Notes: generated by a model not told the origin, from the sequence alone. Counted from the first letter of the stretch, positions 1 through 10,155 are shown. The stretch is 64,000 nucleotides of DNA from Pseudomonas nicosulfuronedens (GCF_005877905.1 NZ_SWDV01000008.1:62001-126000), one strand, 5' to 3'. Numbers and translations are program-made.

Positions 1-974
<974 letters not shown>

Positions 975-1003
975 GTCCGCCCCACCTGCTGGAGGAACCT
1001 GCC

Positions 1004-1453
1004 ATGCGTCATTGGCAACGCACCATCGAACTGGGCAATCGCTGCTTCATTCGTCAAGAGTTGATCGATGCCCGTGAGCACTACCTCCACGCTCTGGCGC
1101 TGGCCCAGGTGCTGCTGGATCGCTGGCATGACGCCGAGGAAGCGGTGATGGCCTTTGTCATCTCGCACCACAACCTCGGTGATCTGCATCTGCAGCTGGG
1201 CCAGCCGGAGGAGACCGCCGAGTACCTCTGTGCTTGCCACGAACGCCTGCTGCATCTGGGCGAGGACCTGCGCAAGCGCTCCGAGTTGCGCGCCGCGGCG
1301 GTGCAGCACAGCCGCCGCACCTACGTTGAATTGCTCAACTTCATCGGCGAGCACGGCACCTACCCGCGCACCCAGCGCCTGCTGCGCCGCCAGGGCGCGG
1401 TAGAGCTGCGTCCGGGGCTGTTCACCGCCGTGCACTCGATGCGTTACCACTAG
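1004..1453 (+). CDS. OrfX-like helical protein of the fumC-sodA operon, function unknown
   Basis: A 149-residue soluble protein with no signal peptide or membrane segment, preceded by a good ribosome site (GGAGG). It matches by position and look the uncharacterised orfX between fumC and sodA in P. aeruginosa. The sequence is almost all helix-forming, with TPR-like spacing in the first 80 residues (A-x-x-H-Y-L-x-A-L followed by [12 protein letters not shown]), so a small TPR-type scaffold is plausible. It is rich in His and Arg and has two Cys close together (Y-L-C-A-C-H near residue 77). I do not assign a function. The last 18 bases are followed directly by an imperfect in-frame copy of themselves (see the repeat at 1436-1471). 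Confidence 0.85.
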   Translation: MRHWQRTIELGNRCFIRQELIDAREHYLHALALAQVLLDRWHDAEEAVMAFVISHHNLGDLHLQLGQPEETAEYLCACHERLLHLGEDLRKRSELRAAAVQHSRRTYVELLNFIGEHGTYPRTQRLLRRQGAVELRPGLFTAVHSMRYH

Positions 1454-1471
1454 TCGATGCGCTACCACTGA
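1436..1471 (+). repeat. 18-bp imperfect tandem repeat spanning the orfX stop codon
   Basis: Bases 1436-1453 (codons S-M-R-Y-H-stop) are followed at once by 1454-1471, which read S-M-R-Y-H-stop in the same frame. Three of 18 bases differ; the first stop is TAG and the second TGA. The second copy is untranslated and ends just before the sodA ribosome site. Confidence 0.85.
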
Positions 1472-1485
1472 AAGAAGGTTTGAAG

Positions 1486-2112
1486 ATGCCTCACGTCCTG
1501 CCTGCCTTGCCCTATGCCTACGACGCTCTAGAGCCGCACATCGATGCGCAGACCATGGAGATCCACCACAGCAAGCACCACCAGACCTACATCAACAACC
1601 TCAACGCGGCGCTGCAAGGCACCGAGTTCGCCGAGGTTCCGGTGGAGGAGTTGCTGCAGAAACTCGACCGCCTGCCCGATGCCCTGCGCGGCCCAGTGAT
1701 CAATAACGGCGGTGGTCATGCCAACCATTCGTTGTTCTGGACCATCATGGCGCCGGACGGTGGCGGTCAGCCCCAGGAAGAGCTGTGCCAGGCCATCGAT
1801 GCCGAACTGGGTGGTTACGACGCCTTCTGCCAGGCCTTCACCAAGGCAGCGCTGACCCGCTTCGGTAGCGGATGGGCGTGGCTGAGTGTAGATCTGCAGG
1901 GCAAGTTGGTGGTCGAGAGTAGCGGTAACCAGGACAGCCCGCTGATGCAGGGCAATCTGCCGATCCTCGGCCTGGATGTCTGGGAGCACGCCTACTACCT
2001 GCGCTACCAGAACCGTCGGCCGGAATACATCGCAGCCTTCTACAACGTGGTCGCCTGGCCCGAGGTGCTGCGCCGTTACCGCCAGGCGTTGCGGGCACGA
2101 GGTCAGGGATGA
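1486..2112 (+). CDS. sodA: Manganese superoxide dismutase
   Basis: Converts superoxide to peroxide and oxygen in the cytosol. It has 208 residues from the ATG at 1486. I chose that over an in-frame TTG at 1480 because the AAGAAGG ribosome site is 7 bases before the ATG but only 1 before the TTG. Metal ligands are visible: His27 (M-E-I-H-H-S-K-H-H), the His in N-H-S-L-F-W, and Asp/His in D-V-W-E-H-A-Y-Y. The motif G-N-Q-D-S-P-L supplies the Gln typical of Mn rather than Fe enzymes. In P. aeruginosa this is the SOD made when iron is short, co-transcribed with fumC and orfX. The next gene, 16 bases on, is a metal transporter. Confidence 0.95.
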   Translation: MPHVLPALPYAYDALEPHIDAQTMEIHHSKHHQTYINNLNAALQGTEFAEVPVEELLQKLDRLPDALRGPVINNGGGHANHSLFWTIMAPDGGGQPQEELCQAIDAELGGYDAFCQAFTKAALTRFGSGWAWLSVDLQGKLVVESSGNQDSPLMQGNLPILGLDVWEHAYYLRYQNRRPEYIAAFYNVVAWPEVLRRYRQALRARGQG

Positions 2113-2128
2113 GACCGGTGGACCTGCC

Positions 2129-3028
2129 ATGCGTCTGATTGTGCAGAGTCTGCGGGAAAGCGGAGGGCGCAATCTGCGTTGGTTGCTGGGGCTGACCATT
2201 TCCCTTGGCGGTGCCGTGCTGGTGGTTCAGCACCTGATGCTGCTGGCGAGACTGTCTTTGTCTGCGCCGATGTACCTGGCCCTGCACGGCGGCATGCTCT
2301 GCGCGCTCGGCACGGCCTTGGGGGCGGTGCCGGTGCTGCTGGTGCGGAGCATGCCGGCGCGCATCGCCGATGCCATGCTGGGCTTCGGTGCCGGGGTGAT
2401 GCTGGCTGCCACGGCGTTCTCCCTGCTGCTGCCGGCGCTGGAGGCGGCGGAAGCTTCCGGGCGCCCGACCTGGCTGGCCTCGCTGCTGGTCAGTCTCGGC
2501 CTTGCGTTGGGCGCCTTTGGCCTCGCCGTGTTCGGGCGGGTGCTGGAGGATGCCCAGGCGAATATCCAGGGTGTTGCTGACGGCAAGGTGCCTGCGCGCA
2601 TCCTGCTGTTCGTCGCCGCCATTGTTCTGCACAACATTCCCGAAGGCATGGCCGTGGGCGTTGCCGCCGGGGGAGAGGTGCAGGGGGCGAGTGGCCTGGC
2701 GCTGGGGATCGCGCTGCAGGATGTGCCCGAAGGGCTGGCGATTGCGCTGGTGCTGGCTGGGGCGGGTGTTTCGCGCGGCAAGGCGGCACTGGCGGGGGCG
2801 GCTTCCGGGCTGGTGGAGCCGCTTTTCGCGGTACTCTGCGCCTGGCTGATCGGGATCTCGCGGATGTTCCTGCCCTGGGGGCTGGCCGCGGCGGCGGGCG
2901 CGATGCTCTATGTGGTGGTGCGCGAGATCATTCCCGAATCGCAGCGGCGCGGCCACGCGGCGCAGGCCACCCAGGGGCTGATCATCGGTTTCTGCCTGAT
3001 GATGGTGCTGGATACGTCGCTGGGCTGA
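2129..3028 (+). CDS. ZIP-family divalent metal transporter, GufA/BbZIP subfamily
   Basis: A 299-residue inner-membrane protein with about eight hydrophobic segments. The ATG at 2129 is chosen because the open frame upstream runs inside sodA. Two metal-site motifs define it: H-N-I-P-E-G (about residue 171) and Q-D-V-P-E-G-L-A (about residue 201). The H-N...E and Q-D...E pairs match the binuclear site of Bordetella bronchiseptica BbZIP, not the double-His site of ZupT. Family members move zinc, and some iron, manganese or cadmium; the substrate here cannot be read. Its place 16 bases after Mn-SOD suggests manganese or zinc uptake during iron limitation (inference). It runs convergently into npr with only 12 bases between the stop codons and no visible terminator. 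Confidence 0.88.
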   Translation: MRLIVQSLRESGGRNLRWLLGLTISLGGAVLVVQHLMLLARLSLSAPMYLALHGGMLCALGTALGAVPVLLVRSMPARIADAMLGFGAGVMLAATAFSLLLPALEAAEASGRPTWLASLLVSLGLALGAFGLAVFGRVLEDAQANIQGVADGKVPARILLFVAAIVLHNIPEGMAVGVAAGGEVQGASGLALGIALQDVPEGLAIALVLAGAGVSRGKAALAGAASGLVEPLFAVLCAWLIGISRMFLPWGLAAAAGAMLYVVVREIIPESQRRGHAAQATQGLIIGFCLMMVLDTSLG

Positions 3029-3040
3029 TGGCCCGGCGCG

Positions 3041-3313
3041 TCACTCGCCTTCGTCGAAGTAGTTGTTGATCAGGTCGACCAGCGCCTTGAGCGCTTCGTC
3101 TTCCTGTTCGCCCTCGGCAGCGAGGTGCAGGTTGGTGCCCTTGCCGGCGGCCAGCATCATCACGGCCATGATGCTCTTGCCGTCCACTGTACTTTCCGGA
3201 TTTCGGCCCACGCGAACCTGGCAGGGGAATCGACCCGCGACGCCGACGAATTTGGCCGCCGCACGTGCATGCAGGCCAAGCTTGTTGATGATGGTGATTT
3301 CGAGGGCGGGCAT
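3041..3313 (-). CDS. ptsO: Nitrogen-PTS phosphocarrier protein NPr (HPr family)
   Basis: A 90-residue HPr-fold protein that takes phosphate from EI-Ntr (PtsP) and passes it to EIIA-Ntr. The phosphorylated residue is His15 in K-L-G-L-H-A-R-A-A-A. A Ser at 47 in G-K-S-I-M matches the Ser46 region of HPr. Location after rpoN-hpf-ptsN-rapZ on the same strand marks it as NPr rather than a sugar-PTS HPr. It is the last gene of the unit. The PTS-Ntr relay has no sugar permease and instead controls potassium, nitrogen and envelope functions. Confidence 0.93.
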   Translation of the reverse strand: MPALEITIINKLGLHARAAAKFVGVAGRFPCQVRVGRNPESTVDGKSIMAVMMLAAGKGTNLHLAAEGEQEDEALKALVDLINNYFDEGE

Positions 3314-3347
3314 CGCGAGGGGCTGTCCTTTTGTTGTCTGTCGCTGC

Positions 3348-4205
3348 TTAGCTCAGGTCGCGGTGGCGAATCTGTACGTTGGTGAGGGTTTCCTTGAGGG
3401 CCTGACCAATACGCTCGGCAATGTAGGTCGAGCGGTGCTGGCCACCGGTGCAGCCGATGGCGATGGTTACATAGGCCCGGTTGCTCGCGGCGAAGCGCGG
3501 CAGCCATTTGTTCAGGTAGGCGAGGATATCCTGGTACATCTCCTCGACGTCCGGTTGCGCCGCCAGGTACTCCTGGACTTCCGTTTCCAGTCCGGTGTGC
3601 TCGCGCAGTTCGGGTTTCCAGTACGGATTGGGCAGGCAGCGCACGTCGAACACCAGGTCCGCGTCCACCGGCATGCCGCGCTTGAAGCCGAAGGATTCGA
3701 CCAGGAAGGCGGTGCCCAGTTCGGGCTTGTTCAGCAGGCGCAACTTGAGCACGTCGCGCAACTGGTAGAGGTTCAGGTTGGTGGTGTTGAGCTTGAGATC
3801 GGCCAGGTCGGCGATCGGCGCCAGCAGGTTCGACTCGTCGCTGATGGCCTCCGCCAGGGAGCGGGTGTCGGTGGTCAGCGGATGCCGCCGGCGGGTCTCG
3901 GAGAAGCGTTTGAGTAGCGTCTCATCATCGGCATCGAGGTACAGCACGTCGCACTGGATGTGCTTGTCGCGGGCTTCCTGCAGCAGCTCGGGGAAGCGCT
4001 GCAGCTGGCTGGGCAGGTTGCGCGCGTCGATGGAGACGGCAACCTGGGGGTGCAGCAGCTCGGTGTGCAGCAGGGCGCGCTGGGCCAGATCCGGAAGGAG
4101 GCTGGCCGGCAGGTTGTCGATGCAGTAGAAGCCGTTGTCCTCGAGCACGTTGAGCGCGGTGCTCTTGCCCGAGCCGGATCTCCCACTGATGATGATCAGG
4201 CGCAT
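3348..4205 (-). CDS. rapZ: RNase adapter protein RapZ, nucleotide-binding
   Basis: A 285-residue cytosolic protein. The N-terminal P-loop domain has Walker [10 protein letters not shown] at residues 8-16; the C-terminal domain carries G-C-T-G-G-Q-H-R-S, typical of the RapZ/YvcJ family. In E. coli RapZ binds the sRNA GlmZ, guides RNase E to it and senses glucosamine-6-phosphate; whether a GlmZ-like RNA exists in this organism is not visible. It begins 2 bases after the ptsN stop and lies 34 bases before npr, the standard rpoN-cluster order in gammaproteobacteria. Confidence 0.95.
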   Translation of the reverse strand: MRLIIISGRSGSGKSTALNVLEDNGFYCIDNLPASLLPDLAQRALLHTELLHPQVAVSIDARNLPSQLQRFPELLQEARDKHIQCDVLYLDADDETLLKRFSETRRRHPLTTDTRSLAEAISDESNLLAPIADLADLKLNTTNLNLYQLRDVLKLRLLNKPELGTAFLVESFGFKRGMPVDADLVFDVRCLPNPYWKPELREHTGLETEVQEYLAAQPDVEEMYQDILAYLNKWLPRFAASNRAYVTIAIGCTGGQHRSTYIAERIGQALKETLTNVQIRHRDLS

Positions 4206-4207
4206 GA

Positions 4208-4675
4208 TCAGTGCCCGTTGTTCTGGAAGTCCACGACGATCCGGTACAGGTCCTCGCCGTTGGCGGCGTGACGCAGGCGGTCGCGGACGTCGGAGCGGTC
4301 GAGCATGGAGGCGATCTGCCGCAGCAGTTCCAGGTGTTCCTCGGTCGCCGCTTCCGGCACCAGCAGCACGAACACCAGGTCGACCGGCGCGCCGTCGAGA
4401 GCGTCGAAGTCTACCGGGTGATCAAGGTGCAGGATGGCGCTGATGGGCGACTGGCAGCCGGGGAGGCGGCAGTGCGGAATGGCGATGCCATTGCCGAAGC
4501 CGGTGGAGCCCAGGCGTTCCCGGGCCACCAGGCTGTCGAAGATGTCTTGGGAATCGAAACCCGGCAGCTCGCGAGCCACCAGGTTGGCGATTTGTTCGAG
4601 GACACGTTTTTTGCTGCCGCCCGGCACGTTCACGAGGGAACGGCCGGGGGTCAGGATTTGCTCAAGTCGGATCAT
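4208..4675 (-). CDS. ptsN: PTS IIA-like nitrogen-regulatory protein EIIA-Ntr
   Basis: A 155-residue terminal acceptor of the nitrogen PTS. The phospho-accepting His68 lies in [10 protein letters not shown]. The fold is the mannitol/fructose EIIA type, without EIIB or EIIC domains. In other bacteria the unphosphorylated form controls potassium transport and kinases, and in pseudomonads it affects sigma-54 promoters and polyhydroxyalkanoate storage (family knowledge). It sits 9 bases after hpf and just before rapZ, with spacing that suggests one transcript. Confidence 0.95.
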   Translation of the reverse strand: MIRLEQILTPGRSLVNVPGGSKKRVLEQIANLVARELPGFDSQDIFDSLVARERLGSTGFGNGIAIPHCRLPGCQSPISAILHLDHPVDFDALDGAPVDLVFVLLVPEAATEEHLELLRQIASMLDRSDVRDRLRHAANGEDLYRIVVDFQNNGH

Positions 4676-4684
4676 AGAGAGGGG

Positions 4685-4993
4685 TTAACGGACGCCAACA
4701 CCTTGCTGGCGTTCGAGGTATTTTTCCTTGTGCTTGATCAGTTGGCGGTCGAGCTTGTCGGTGAGCAGGTCGATGGCCGCGTACATGTCTTCATGTTCGG
4801 CGCAGGCCACCACTTCGCCACCGGCGATGTGGAGGGTGGCTTCAATTTTCTGCTTCAGCTTCTCGACCTCCATGATGACCTGAACATTGGTGATCTTGTC
4901 GAAGTGGCGCTCCAGTCGGCCAAGTTTCTCGCCGACATAGTCGCGCAGGGCGTCGGTCACATCCAGTTGATGTCCACTGATGTTGACTTGCAT
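4685..4993 (-). CDS. hpf: Ribosome hibernation promoting factor, short form
   Basis: A 102-residue protein that binds the 30S decoding centre and helps form inactive 100S ribosomes in stationary phase. It starts M-Q-V-N-I-S-G-H-Q-L-D-V-T, typical of the family. The length is that of the short HPF class, with no C-terminal dimerisation domain. In P. aeruginosa HPF preserves ribosomes in starved cells. It follows rpoN by 78 bases and precedes ptsN by 9. Confidence 0.94.
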   Translation of the reverse strand: MQVNISGHQLDVTDALRDYVGEKLGRLERHFDKITNVQVIMEVEKLKQKIEATLHIAGGEVVACAEHEDMYAAIDLLTDKLDRQLIKHKEKYLERQQGVGVR

Positions 4994-5071
4994 ACCGCTT
5001 TCTCCTTGTTGCCCGTGTGTAAGTGGCAGGTTATGTGGCCTGCCGCCGGAACACCTTGGCGTGGATCAACG

Positions 5072-6571
5072 TCACACCAGCCGCTTGCGCTCGCTCGAGG
5101 GAGAGATTCCTAGGGACTCCCGGTACTTGGCGACGGTACGACGTGCCACTTGAATGCCCTGTGCCTCCAGTAAACCAGCGATCTTGCTGTCACTCAATGG
5201 CTTTTTCGGACTTTCCGCCGCGACCAGTTTCTTGATGATGGCGCGAATCGCGGTGGACGAGCACTCGCCGCCTTCGGAGGTGCTGACGTGGCTGGAGAAG
5301 AAGTACTTCAGCTCGAAGATGCCCCGCGGCGTGTGCATGAACTTCTGCGTGGTGACGCGGGAGATGGTCGATTCGTGCATGCCCACCGCCTCGGCGATAT
5401 CGTGCAGGACCAGCGGTTTCATCGCTTCCTCGCCGTACTCGAGGAAGCCGCGCTGGTGCTCGACGATCTGGGTCGCCACCTTCATCAGTGTCTCGTTGCG
5501 GCTCTGCAGGCTCTTGATGAACCAGCGCGCTTCCTGCAGCTGGTTGCGCATGAACGTATTGTCGGCGCTGGAGTCGGCGCGGCGCACGAGGCCCGCGTAC
5601 TGCGAGTTCACGCGCAGGCGCGGCACCGCTTCCTGGTTCAGTTCCACCAGCCAGCGGTCGTTGTTCTTCCGAACGATGACATCCGGGACGACGTATTCGG
5701 CTTCGCCGGATTCGATCTGCGAGCCGGGACGTGGGTGTAGCGACTGGATCAGCTCGATGGTCTCGCGCAGTTCATCTTCCTTGAGCTTCATGCGTCGCAT
5801 CAGCTGGCTGTAGTCGCGGCTGCCGAGCAGGTCCAGGTGGTCGCTGACCAGGCGAATGGCCTCGGCCAGCAGGTAGGTCTTGGTGGGCAACTGGCGCAGC
5901 TGCAACAGCAGGCACTCGCGCAGGTTGCGCGCGCCGACGCCTGCGGGCTCGAGCTGCTGCACGCGGCGCAGCACGACTTCCACTTCATCCATCTCCACGC
6001 CCAGCTCCGGGTCGATGGAGGCGAGGATGTCGTCGAGGGATTCTTCGAGGTAACCGTCATCCGTGATGCCGTCGATGATGCTCAGGGCGATCAGGCGATC
6101 GGTATCGGACATCGGCAGGAGATTGAGCTGCCACAGCAGATGGCTCTGCAGGCTTTCGCCGGCGGAGGTGCGGGAGGTGAAGTCCCACTCGTCGTCATCG
6201 TTGCTGGGCAGGCTGCTGGCGCTGGTCTGGTAGATGTCCTCCCAGGCGGTGTCGACCGGCAGCTCGTTGGGGATGCGCTCGGCCCACTGGTCATCGTCGA
6301 GGCTGTCGACGTTGGGCGTGGTGCTTTCCTGGAAGTTGTCCTGGGAGCTGCTGGTGCCGTTGGCGCCTGACTCGGCACCGTCAGCCATGGGATCGCTGTT
6401 ATCGAAATCCTCGCCTTCTTCCTGGCGCTCCAGCATCGGGTTGGACTCCAGGGCTTCCTGGATTTCCTGTTGGAGGTCCAGCGTGGAGAGCTGGAGCAGT
6501 CGGATGGCCTGTTGCAGCTGCGGAGTCATCGTCAGCTGCTGGCCCATCTTGAGGACTAGCGATGGTTTCAT
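5072..6571 (-). CDS. rpoN: RNA polymerase sigma-54 factor
   Basis: A 499-residue alternative sigma factor that recognises -24/-12 promoters and needs AAA+ activators. Region I (residues 1-50) is the Gln/Leu-rich activator-interacting segment ([14 protein letters not shown]). It is followed by a long acidic region II (about 50-115), the core-binding domain, a helix-turn-helix, and the RpoN box [10 protein letters not shown] at 476-485. It controls nitrogen use, flagella and pili in pseudomonads. It lies 255 bases after lptB on the same strand, with its own candidate -10. Confidence 0.97.
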   Translation of the reverse strand: MKPSLVLKMGQQLTMTPQLQQAIRLLQLSTLDLQQEIQEALESNPMLERQEEGEDFDNSDPMADGAESGANGTSSSQDNFQESTTPNVDSLDDDQWAERIPNELPVDTAWEDIYQTSASSLPSNDDDEWDFTSRTSAGESLQSHLLWQLNLLPMSDTDRLIALSIIDGITDDGYLEESLDDILASIDPELGVEMDEVEVVLRRVQQLEPAGVGARNLRECLLLQLRQLPTKTYLLAEAIRLVSDHLDLLGSRDYSQLMRRMKLKEDELRETIELIQSLHPRPGSQIESGEAEYVVPDVIVRKNNDRWLVELNQEAVPRLRVNSQYAGLVRRADSSADNTFMRNQLQEARWFIKSLQSRNETLMKVATQIVEHQRGFLEYGEEAMKPLVLHDIAEAVGMHESTISRVTTQKFMHTPRGIFELKYFFSSHVSTSEGGECSSTAIRAIIKKLVAAESPKKPLSDSKIAGLLEAQGIQVARRTVAKYRESLGISPSSERKRLV

Positions 6572-6826
6572 GGCTGGAACTAGGCACCTTGTTCGCTGGC
6601 GCGAAGCGCGCCATATCCACGACTACGGACACCGGGGTGCCGCGAGGAAGCAAATTATATGCCTGAGTTTGGACGCTTTGCCTAGGGGCTGTCGACCTTT
6701 CGTTACAACCCGGTTGCGCCACGGTGGGTCGGGCAGCCGCGTACGTCGCGGAGCGGCCGACGAGCCGCGCCACGCTTGCGTGGAGAGGTGGAGCCACCGC
6801 GCCCGGACAGGGCGCGGTGCAGGGCC
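6572..6826 (-). promoter_or_regulatory. Spacer between lptB and rpoN with rpoN -10 candidate and GC-rich hairpins
   Basis: No gene is visible here. A minus-strand TATAAT at 6654-6659, inside a small palindrome, is a candidate -10 for rpoN; no good -35 is present at 17 bases. Near lptB lie several GC-rich inverted repeats, the clearest being CACCGCGCCC / GGGCGCGGTG at about 6797-6821, plus CCACGC/GCGTGG at about 6771-6784. None has a T-run, so it is not a classic terminator. Confidence 0.4.
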
Positions 6827-7552
6827 TTAGAGGCGGAACTCGTGGCCCAGATAGACTTCTTTCACCAGGTCGTTGGCGAGGATGCTTTCGGCGCTGCCTT
6901 CGGCGATCAACTGACCGTCGTTGACGATGTACGCCGTTTCGCAGATGTCCAGGGTCTCGCGGACGTTGTGGTCGGTGATCAGCACACCGATGCCCTTGGC
7001 CTTGAGGTGGTGGATGATCTGCTTGATGTCGCCCACGGAGATCGGGTCGACGCCGGCGAAAGGTTCGTCCAGCAGGATGAACTTCGGCGAACTGGCGAGC
7101 GCGCGGGCGATTTCAACGCGGCGCCGTTCACCACCGGACAGGCTCATGCCGAGGTTGTCGCGGATGTGGTGAATGTGGAATTCCTCGAGCAGGCCTTCAA
7201 GGGCTTCCTGACGGCCAGCACGATCCAGGTCAGTGCGGGTCTCGAGGATCGCCCCGATGTTGTCCGCCACCGACAGCTTGCGGAAGATCGAGGCTTCCTG
7301 CGGTAGGTAGCCGATGCCGGCGCGGGCGCGGCCGTGCATGGGCAGGTGGGTGACATCCTGCTCGTCGATGCGCACGACGCCCTGATCGGCACGGACCAGG
7401 CCGACGATCATGTAGAAGCAGGTGGTCTTGCCCGCTCCGTTGGGGCCGAGCAGGCCGACGATCTGCCCGCTCTCGATGCTCATGCTGACGTCGCGGACGA
7501 CTTGCCGGCTCTTGTAGCTCTTGGCGAGGTGCTGGGCGGTTAGCGTAGCCAT
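6827..7552 (-). CDS. lptB: LPS export ABC transporter ATP-binding protein LptB
   Basis: A 241-residue ATPase that powers LptFG to extract LPS from the inner membrane. Walker A is G-P-N-G-A-G-K-T-T at 36-44, the ABC signature is L-S-G-G-E-R-R-R-V, and Walker B is [12 protein letters not shown]. Its start overlaps the lptA stop by one base, so the two are likely translationally coupled. LptFG are encoded elsewhere, as usual. Confidence 0.96.
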   Translation of the reverse strand: MATLTAQHLAKSYKSRQVVRDVSMSIESGQIVGLLGPNGAGKTTCFYMIVGLVRADQGVVRIDEQDVTHLPMHGRARAGIGYLPQEASIFRKLSVADNIGAILETRTDLDRAGRQEALEGLLEEFHIHHIRDNLGMSLSGGERRRVEIARALASSPKFILLDEPFAGVDPISVGDIKQIIHHLKAKGIGVLITDHNVRETLDICETAYIVNDGQLIAEGSAESILANDLVKEVYLGHEFRL

Positions 7553-8088
7553 TACTGCGCTTGATCCTGCTTTTTCTTGGGCTGGATGACCATGTCGATA
7601 CGCGGGCGCGGCGTGGTCACCTGGGAGCCGGTGGCGCGGCCTGCGTTGACGATCTGGCGCTGGGTGTCATAGACGATCTTCTCGCCTTCGAAGGTGTTGC
7701 CTTCCTGGATCACCTTGGCCTGGTCGATCAGCACGACGCGGTTCTGCGAGACGAAGTACTGGATGGTGAGGCCGTAGGCCTGGGTGATCTGCTTGTCCGG
7801 CGCCGGCTTCTGTTCGAAGTAGGCGGGCTTGCCGACCGAGGTGACGACCTCGATCTCGCCGTCCTTGTTCTGCTTGAGCGTAACGGTGTTGCCAGTCAGC
7901 TTCATGCTGCCCTGGGTTACCACCACGTCGCCGCGATACACGGCCACGCCCTGCTTGTCATCCAGTTCGGCGCTGTCGGCCTGGACGCGGATCGGCTGTT
8001 CCCGGTCGGTGGGAAGCGCCCAGGCGGCAGAGCTGCCGATAGCGGCGGCGAGGCTGAAAAGAAGGGGGAGGGTGTTAACGAGCCTCAT
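7552..8088 (-). CDS. lptA: LPS periplasmic bridge protein LptA (LptH in P. aeruginosa)
   Basis: A 178-residue periplasmic protein that forms the beta-jellyroll bridge carrying LPS from LptC to LptD. Residues 1-25 are a signal peptide ending S-A-A-W-A-L. The OstA domain follows ([19 protein letters not shown] and later repeats). The Lys/Gln-rich tail (K-K-K-Q-D-Q-A-Q) is as in pseudomonads. The start overlaps the end of lptC by 14 bases. Confidence 0.94.
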   Translation of the reverse strand: MRLVNTLPLLFSLAAAIGSSAAWALPTDREQPIRVQADSAELDDKQGVAVYRGDVVVTQGSMKLTGNTVTLKQNKDGEIEVVTSVGKPAYFEQKPAPDKQITQAYGLTIQYFVSQNRVVLIDQAKVIQEGNTFEGEKIVYDTQRQIVNAGRATGSQVTTPRPRIDMVIQPKKKQDQAQ

Positions 8089-8647
8089 GCTGACCTCTTA
8101 CGTTGGACAGCAGGAGCATCCGGCTGTCTTTCAGATACGCTTTCATGCCAACTGCCGTGGTCACACCGTTGGGTTCGGTGATCTTCACGGGTTGGTCAGT
8201 CTGCGCATAGTCCTTGTCTGGGAACACCGTCATGCGCGAGGTGTTGAGCAGGAGCGTGCGCTGTTGCGCGTCGGTGCGCGCGACGCGCACGTCGTCGATC
8301 AGCTCGACCTGCTTGCCTTCGGGGGCTACTTCGGCGCGAACGCTCTGGACGTGCCACGGCTGAGGCTCATTCTCCCGGTGGAAGTAGAGGTCGGGCGTGG
8401 TAACCAGGGTCACGTCGCTTGCTTTCAGGTGTTCGAGTTTGTCGGCGGTCATCTCGTAGGCGAGGGAGCCGTCGACGCGGTATTGAACGCTCTTGGCGTT
8501 CACCACGTAGAAATCGACAGCGTCGCTGGTCTGCGACTTGAGTTGCCGCTCGTTGAAGTCCAGGCGCACGTTCCAGTAATAGCCGAGGGCGATCAGCAGG
8601 ATGGCGATCAGGGCGAGCAGCAGCTTCTGTTGGAATGTCTTGGGCAT
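8075..8647 (-). CDS. lptC: LPS export protein LptC
   Basis: A 190-residue bitopic inner-membrane protein that receives LPS from LptBFG and hands it to LptA. One N-terminal membrane segment (about residues 7-23, L-L-A-L-I-A-I-L-L-I-A-L-G-Y) is followed by a periplasmic jellyroll domain. It starts 8 bases after kdsC and overlaps lptA, the conserved kds-lpt order. Confidence 0.94.
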   Translation of the reverse strand: MPKTFQQKLLLALIAILLIALGYYWNVRLDFNERQLKSQTSDAVDFYVVNAKSVQYRVDGSLAYEMTADKLEHLKASDVTLVTTPDLYFHRENEPQPWHVQSVRAEVAPEGKQVELIDDVRVARTDAQQRTLLLNTSRMTVFPDKDYAQTDQPVKITEPNGVTTAVGMKAYLKDSRMLLLSNVRGQHEAR

Positions 8648-8655
8648 GTTCGGCT

Positions 8656-9180
8656 CTAGAGATACGCGTTCTGGGCAGCTTCGAGGTTGCCCTGGGCGCG
8701 CAGGATCAGTTCGCAGAACTCGCGGGCGGCACCTTCACCGCCACGGGCCTGGGTCACCCCGTCGGCGTGCTGACGGACGAAAGCGTCGCCGCTGGCGACT
8801 GCCATGCCGAGGCCTGCGCGGCGGATGGCGGGCAGGTCGGGCAGGTCGTCACCCAGGTACGCCACCTCTTCATAGCCTAGACCCAGTTCGGCAAGCAACT
8901 CGTCAAGGGCGACCAGCTTGTCCTCGCGGCCCTGGAACAGGTGGTTGATGCCAAGATTCTTCGCCCGGCGCTCGACCACCGGGCTCGAGCGGCCGGTGAT
9001 GATTGCGGTGCGTACGCCGGAGTTCATCAGCATCTTGATGCCCTGACCGTCCAGCGTATTGAAAGTCTTGAACTCGCCGCCATCGGGCAGAAAGTAGAGT
9101 TTGCCGTCGGTGAGCACACCATCGACGTCGAACACCGCCAGGCGGACCGCTTTCGCGCGTTGCAGCAGGTCGGCGGTCAT
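8656..9180 (-). CDS. kdsC: 3-deoxy-D-manno-octulosonate 8-phosphate phosphatase KdsC
   Basis: A 174-residue HAD-family phosphatase that releases Kdo from Kdo-8-phosphate, the third step in making the LPS inner-core sugar. The catalytic Asp pair is in F-D-V-D-G-V-L-T-D-G (Asp18 and Asp20). As in other KdsC enzymes there is no cap domain, so a tetramer is expected. It follows kdsD with no gap between the stop and the ATG. Confidence 0.95.
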   Translation of the reverse strand: MTADLLQRAKAVRLAVFDVDGVLTDGKLYFLPDGGEFKTFNTLDGQGIKMLMNSGVRTAIITGRSSPVVERRAKNLGINHLFQGREDKLVALDELLAELGLGYEEVAYLGDDLPDLPAIRRAGLGMAVASGDAFVRQHADGVTQARGGEGAAREFCELILRAQGNLEAAQNAYL

Positions 9181-10155
9181 TCAGATGACTCCCGCACGAG
9201 TCAGGTCGTGGACGTGCAGGACGCCGACCGGATGATCCTTGTCGTCGACCACCACCAGTACGTTGATCTTGTGGTCGTCCATGATCTTCAGGGCTTCGGC
9301 GGCGAGCATGTCCGGGCGGGCGGTCTTGCCATGCACGGTCATCACCTGGTCGATGGTCACCTGACGGAAGTCCAGCCCCTTGTCCAGGGTGCGGCGCAGG
9401 TCGCCGTCGGTGAAGACCCCAGCCAGGCGACCGTCTTCACCCAGGATGACGGTCATGCCCAGACCCTTGCGGGTCATTTCAAGCAGGGCGCCACTGAGCG
9501 AAGTGCCAGGAGAAACCTGCGGCAATGCTTCACCCACGTGCATGATGTTTTCCACTTTCAGCAACAATCGACGGCCCAATGCGCCGCCCGGATGCGAGAA
9601 AGCGAAGTCTTCGGCGGTGAAGCCGCGGGCTTCCAGCAGGGCGATGGCCAGCGCATCGCCGATCACCAGGGAAACCGTGGTGGAGGAGGTGGGTGCCAGG
9701 TTCAGCGAGCAGGCTTCGTGCTCGACGCTGGCGTCCAGGTTGACTGCGGCGGCCTTGGCCAGCGGCGACTCGGCATTGCCGGTCATGCTGATCAGGGTGA
9801 TGCCCAGGCGCTTGATCAGCGGCAGCAGGGTGATGATTTCGGCAGTGGAGCCGGAGTTGGACAGGGCCAGGACGACGTCGTCCTTGGTGATCATGCCCAT
9901 GTCGCCGTGGCTGGCCTCGGCCGGGTGCACGAAGAAGGAGGGCGTGCCGGTGCTGGCCAGGGTGGCGGCAATCTTGCGGGCGATGTGCCCGGACTTGCCC
10001 ATGCCGACCACGACCACGCGGCCCTTGCAGGCCAGCAGCAGTTCGCAGGCCTGAGAGAATTCGGCGCCAATGCGCGGCAGCAGAGCGTCCACCGAGTCAC
10101 GCTCGAGGCGGATAGTGCGTTGTGCCGACTGGATGAAATCGTGTTTCTGGCTCAT
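9181..10155 (-). CDS. kdsD: Arabinose-5-phosphate isomerase KdsD
   Basis: Converts ribulose-5-phosphate to arabinose-5-phosphate, the first step to Kdo. It has 324 residues from the ATG at 10155 (M-S-Q-K-H-D-F-I-Q-S). The open frame extends 24 codons further, but that part does not resemble the family and would leave little leader. A SIS sugar-isomerase domain (about 35-180, with S-G-H-I-A-R-K and S-N-S-G-S-T) is followed by two CBS domains (about 205-320). It is first in kdsDC-lptCAB, divergent from mlaF across a 238-base spacer. Confidence 0.95.
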   Translation of the reverse strand: MSQKHDFIQSAQRTIRLERDSVDALLPRIGAEFSQACELLLACKGRVVVVGMGKSGHIARKIAATLASTGTPSFFVHPAEASHGDMGMITKDDVVLALSNSGSTAEIITLLPLIKRLGITLISMTGNAESPLAKAAAVNLDASVEHEACSLNLAPTSSTTVSLVIGDALAIALLEARGFTAEDFAFSHPGGALGRRLLLKVENIMHVGEALPQVSPGTSLSGALLEMTRKGLGMTVILGEDGRLAGVFTDGDLRRTLDKGLDFRQVTIDQVMTVHGKTARPDMLAAEALKIMDDHKINVLVVVDDKDHPVGVLHVHDLTRAGVI

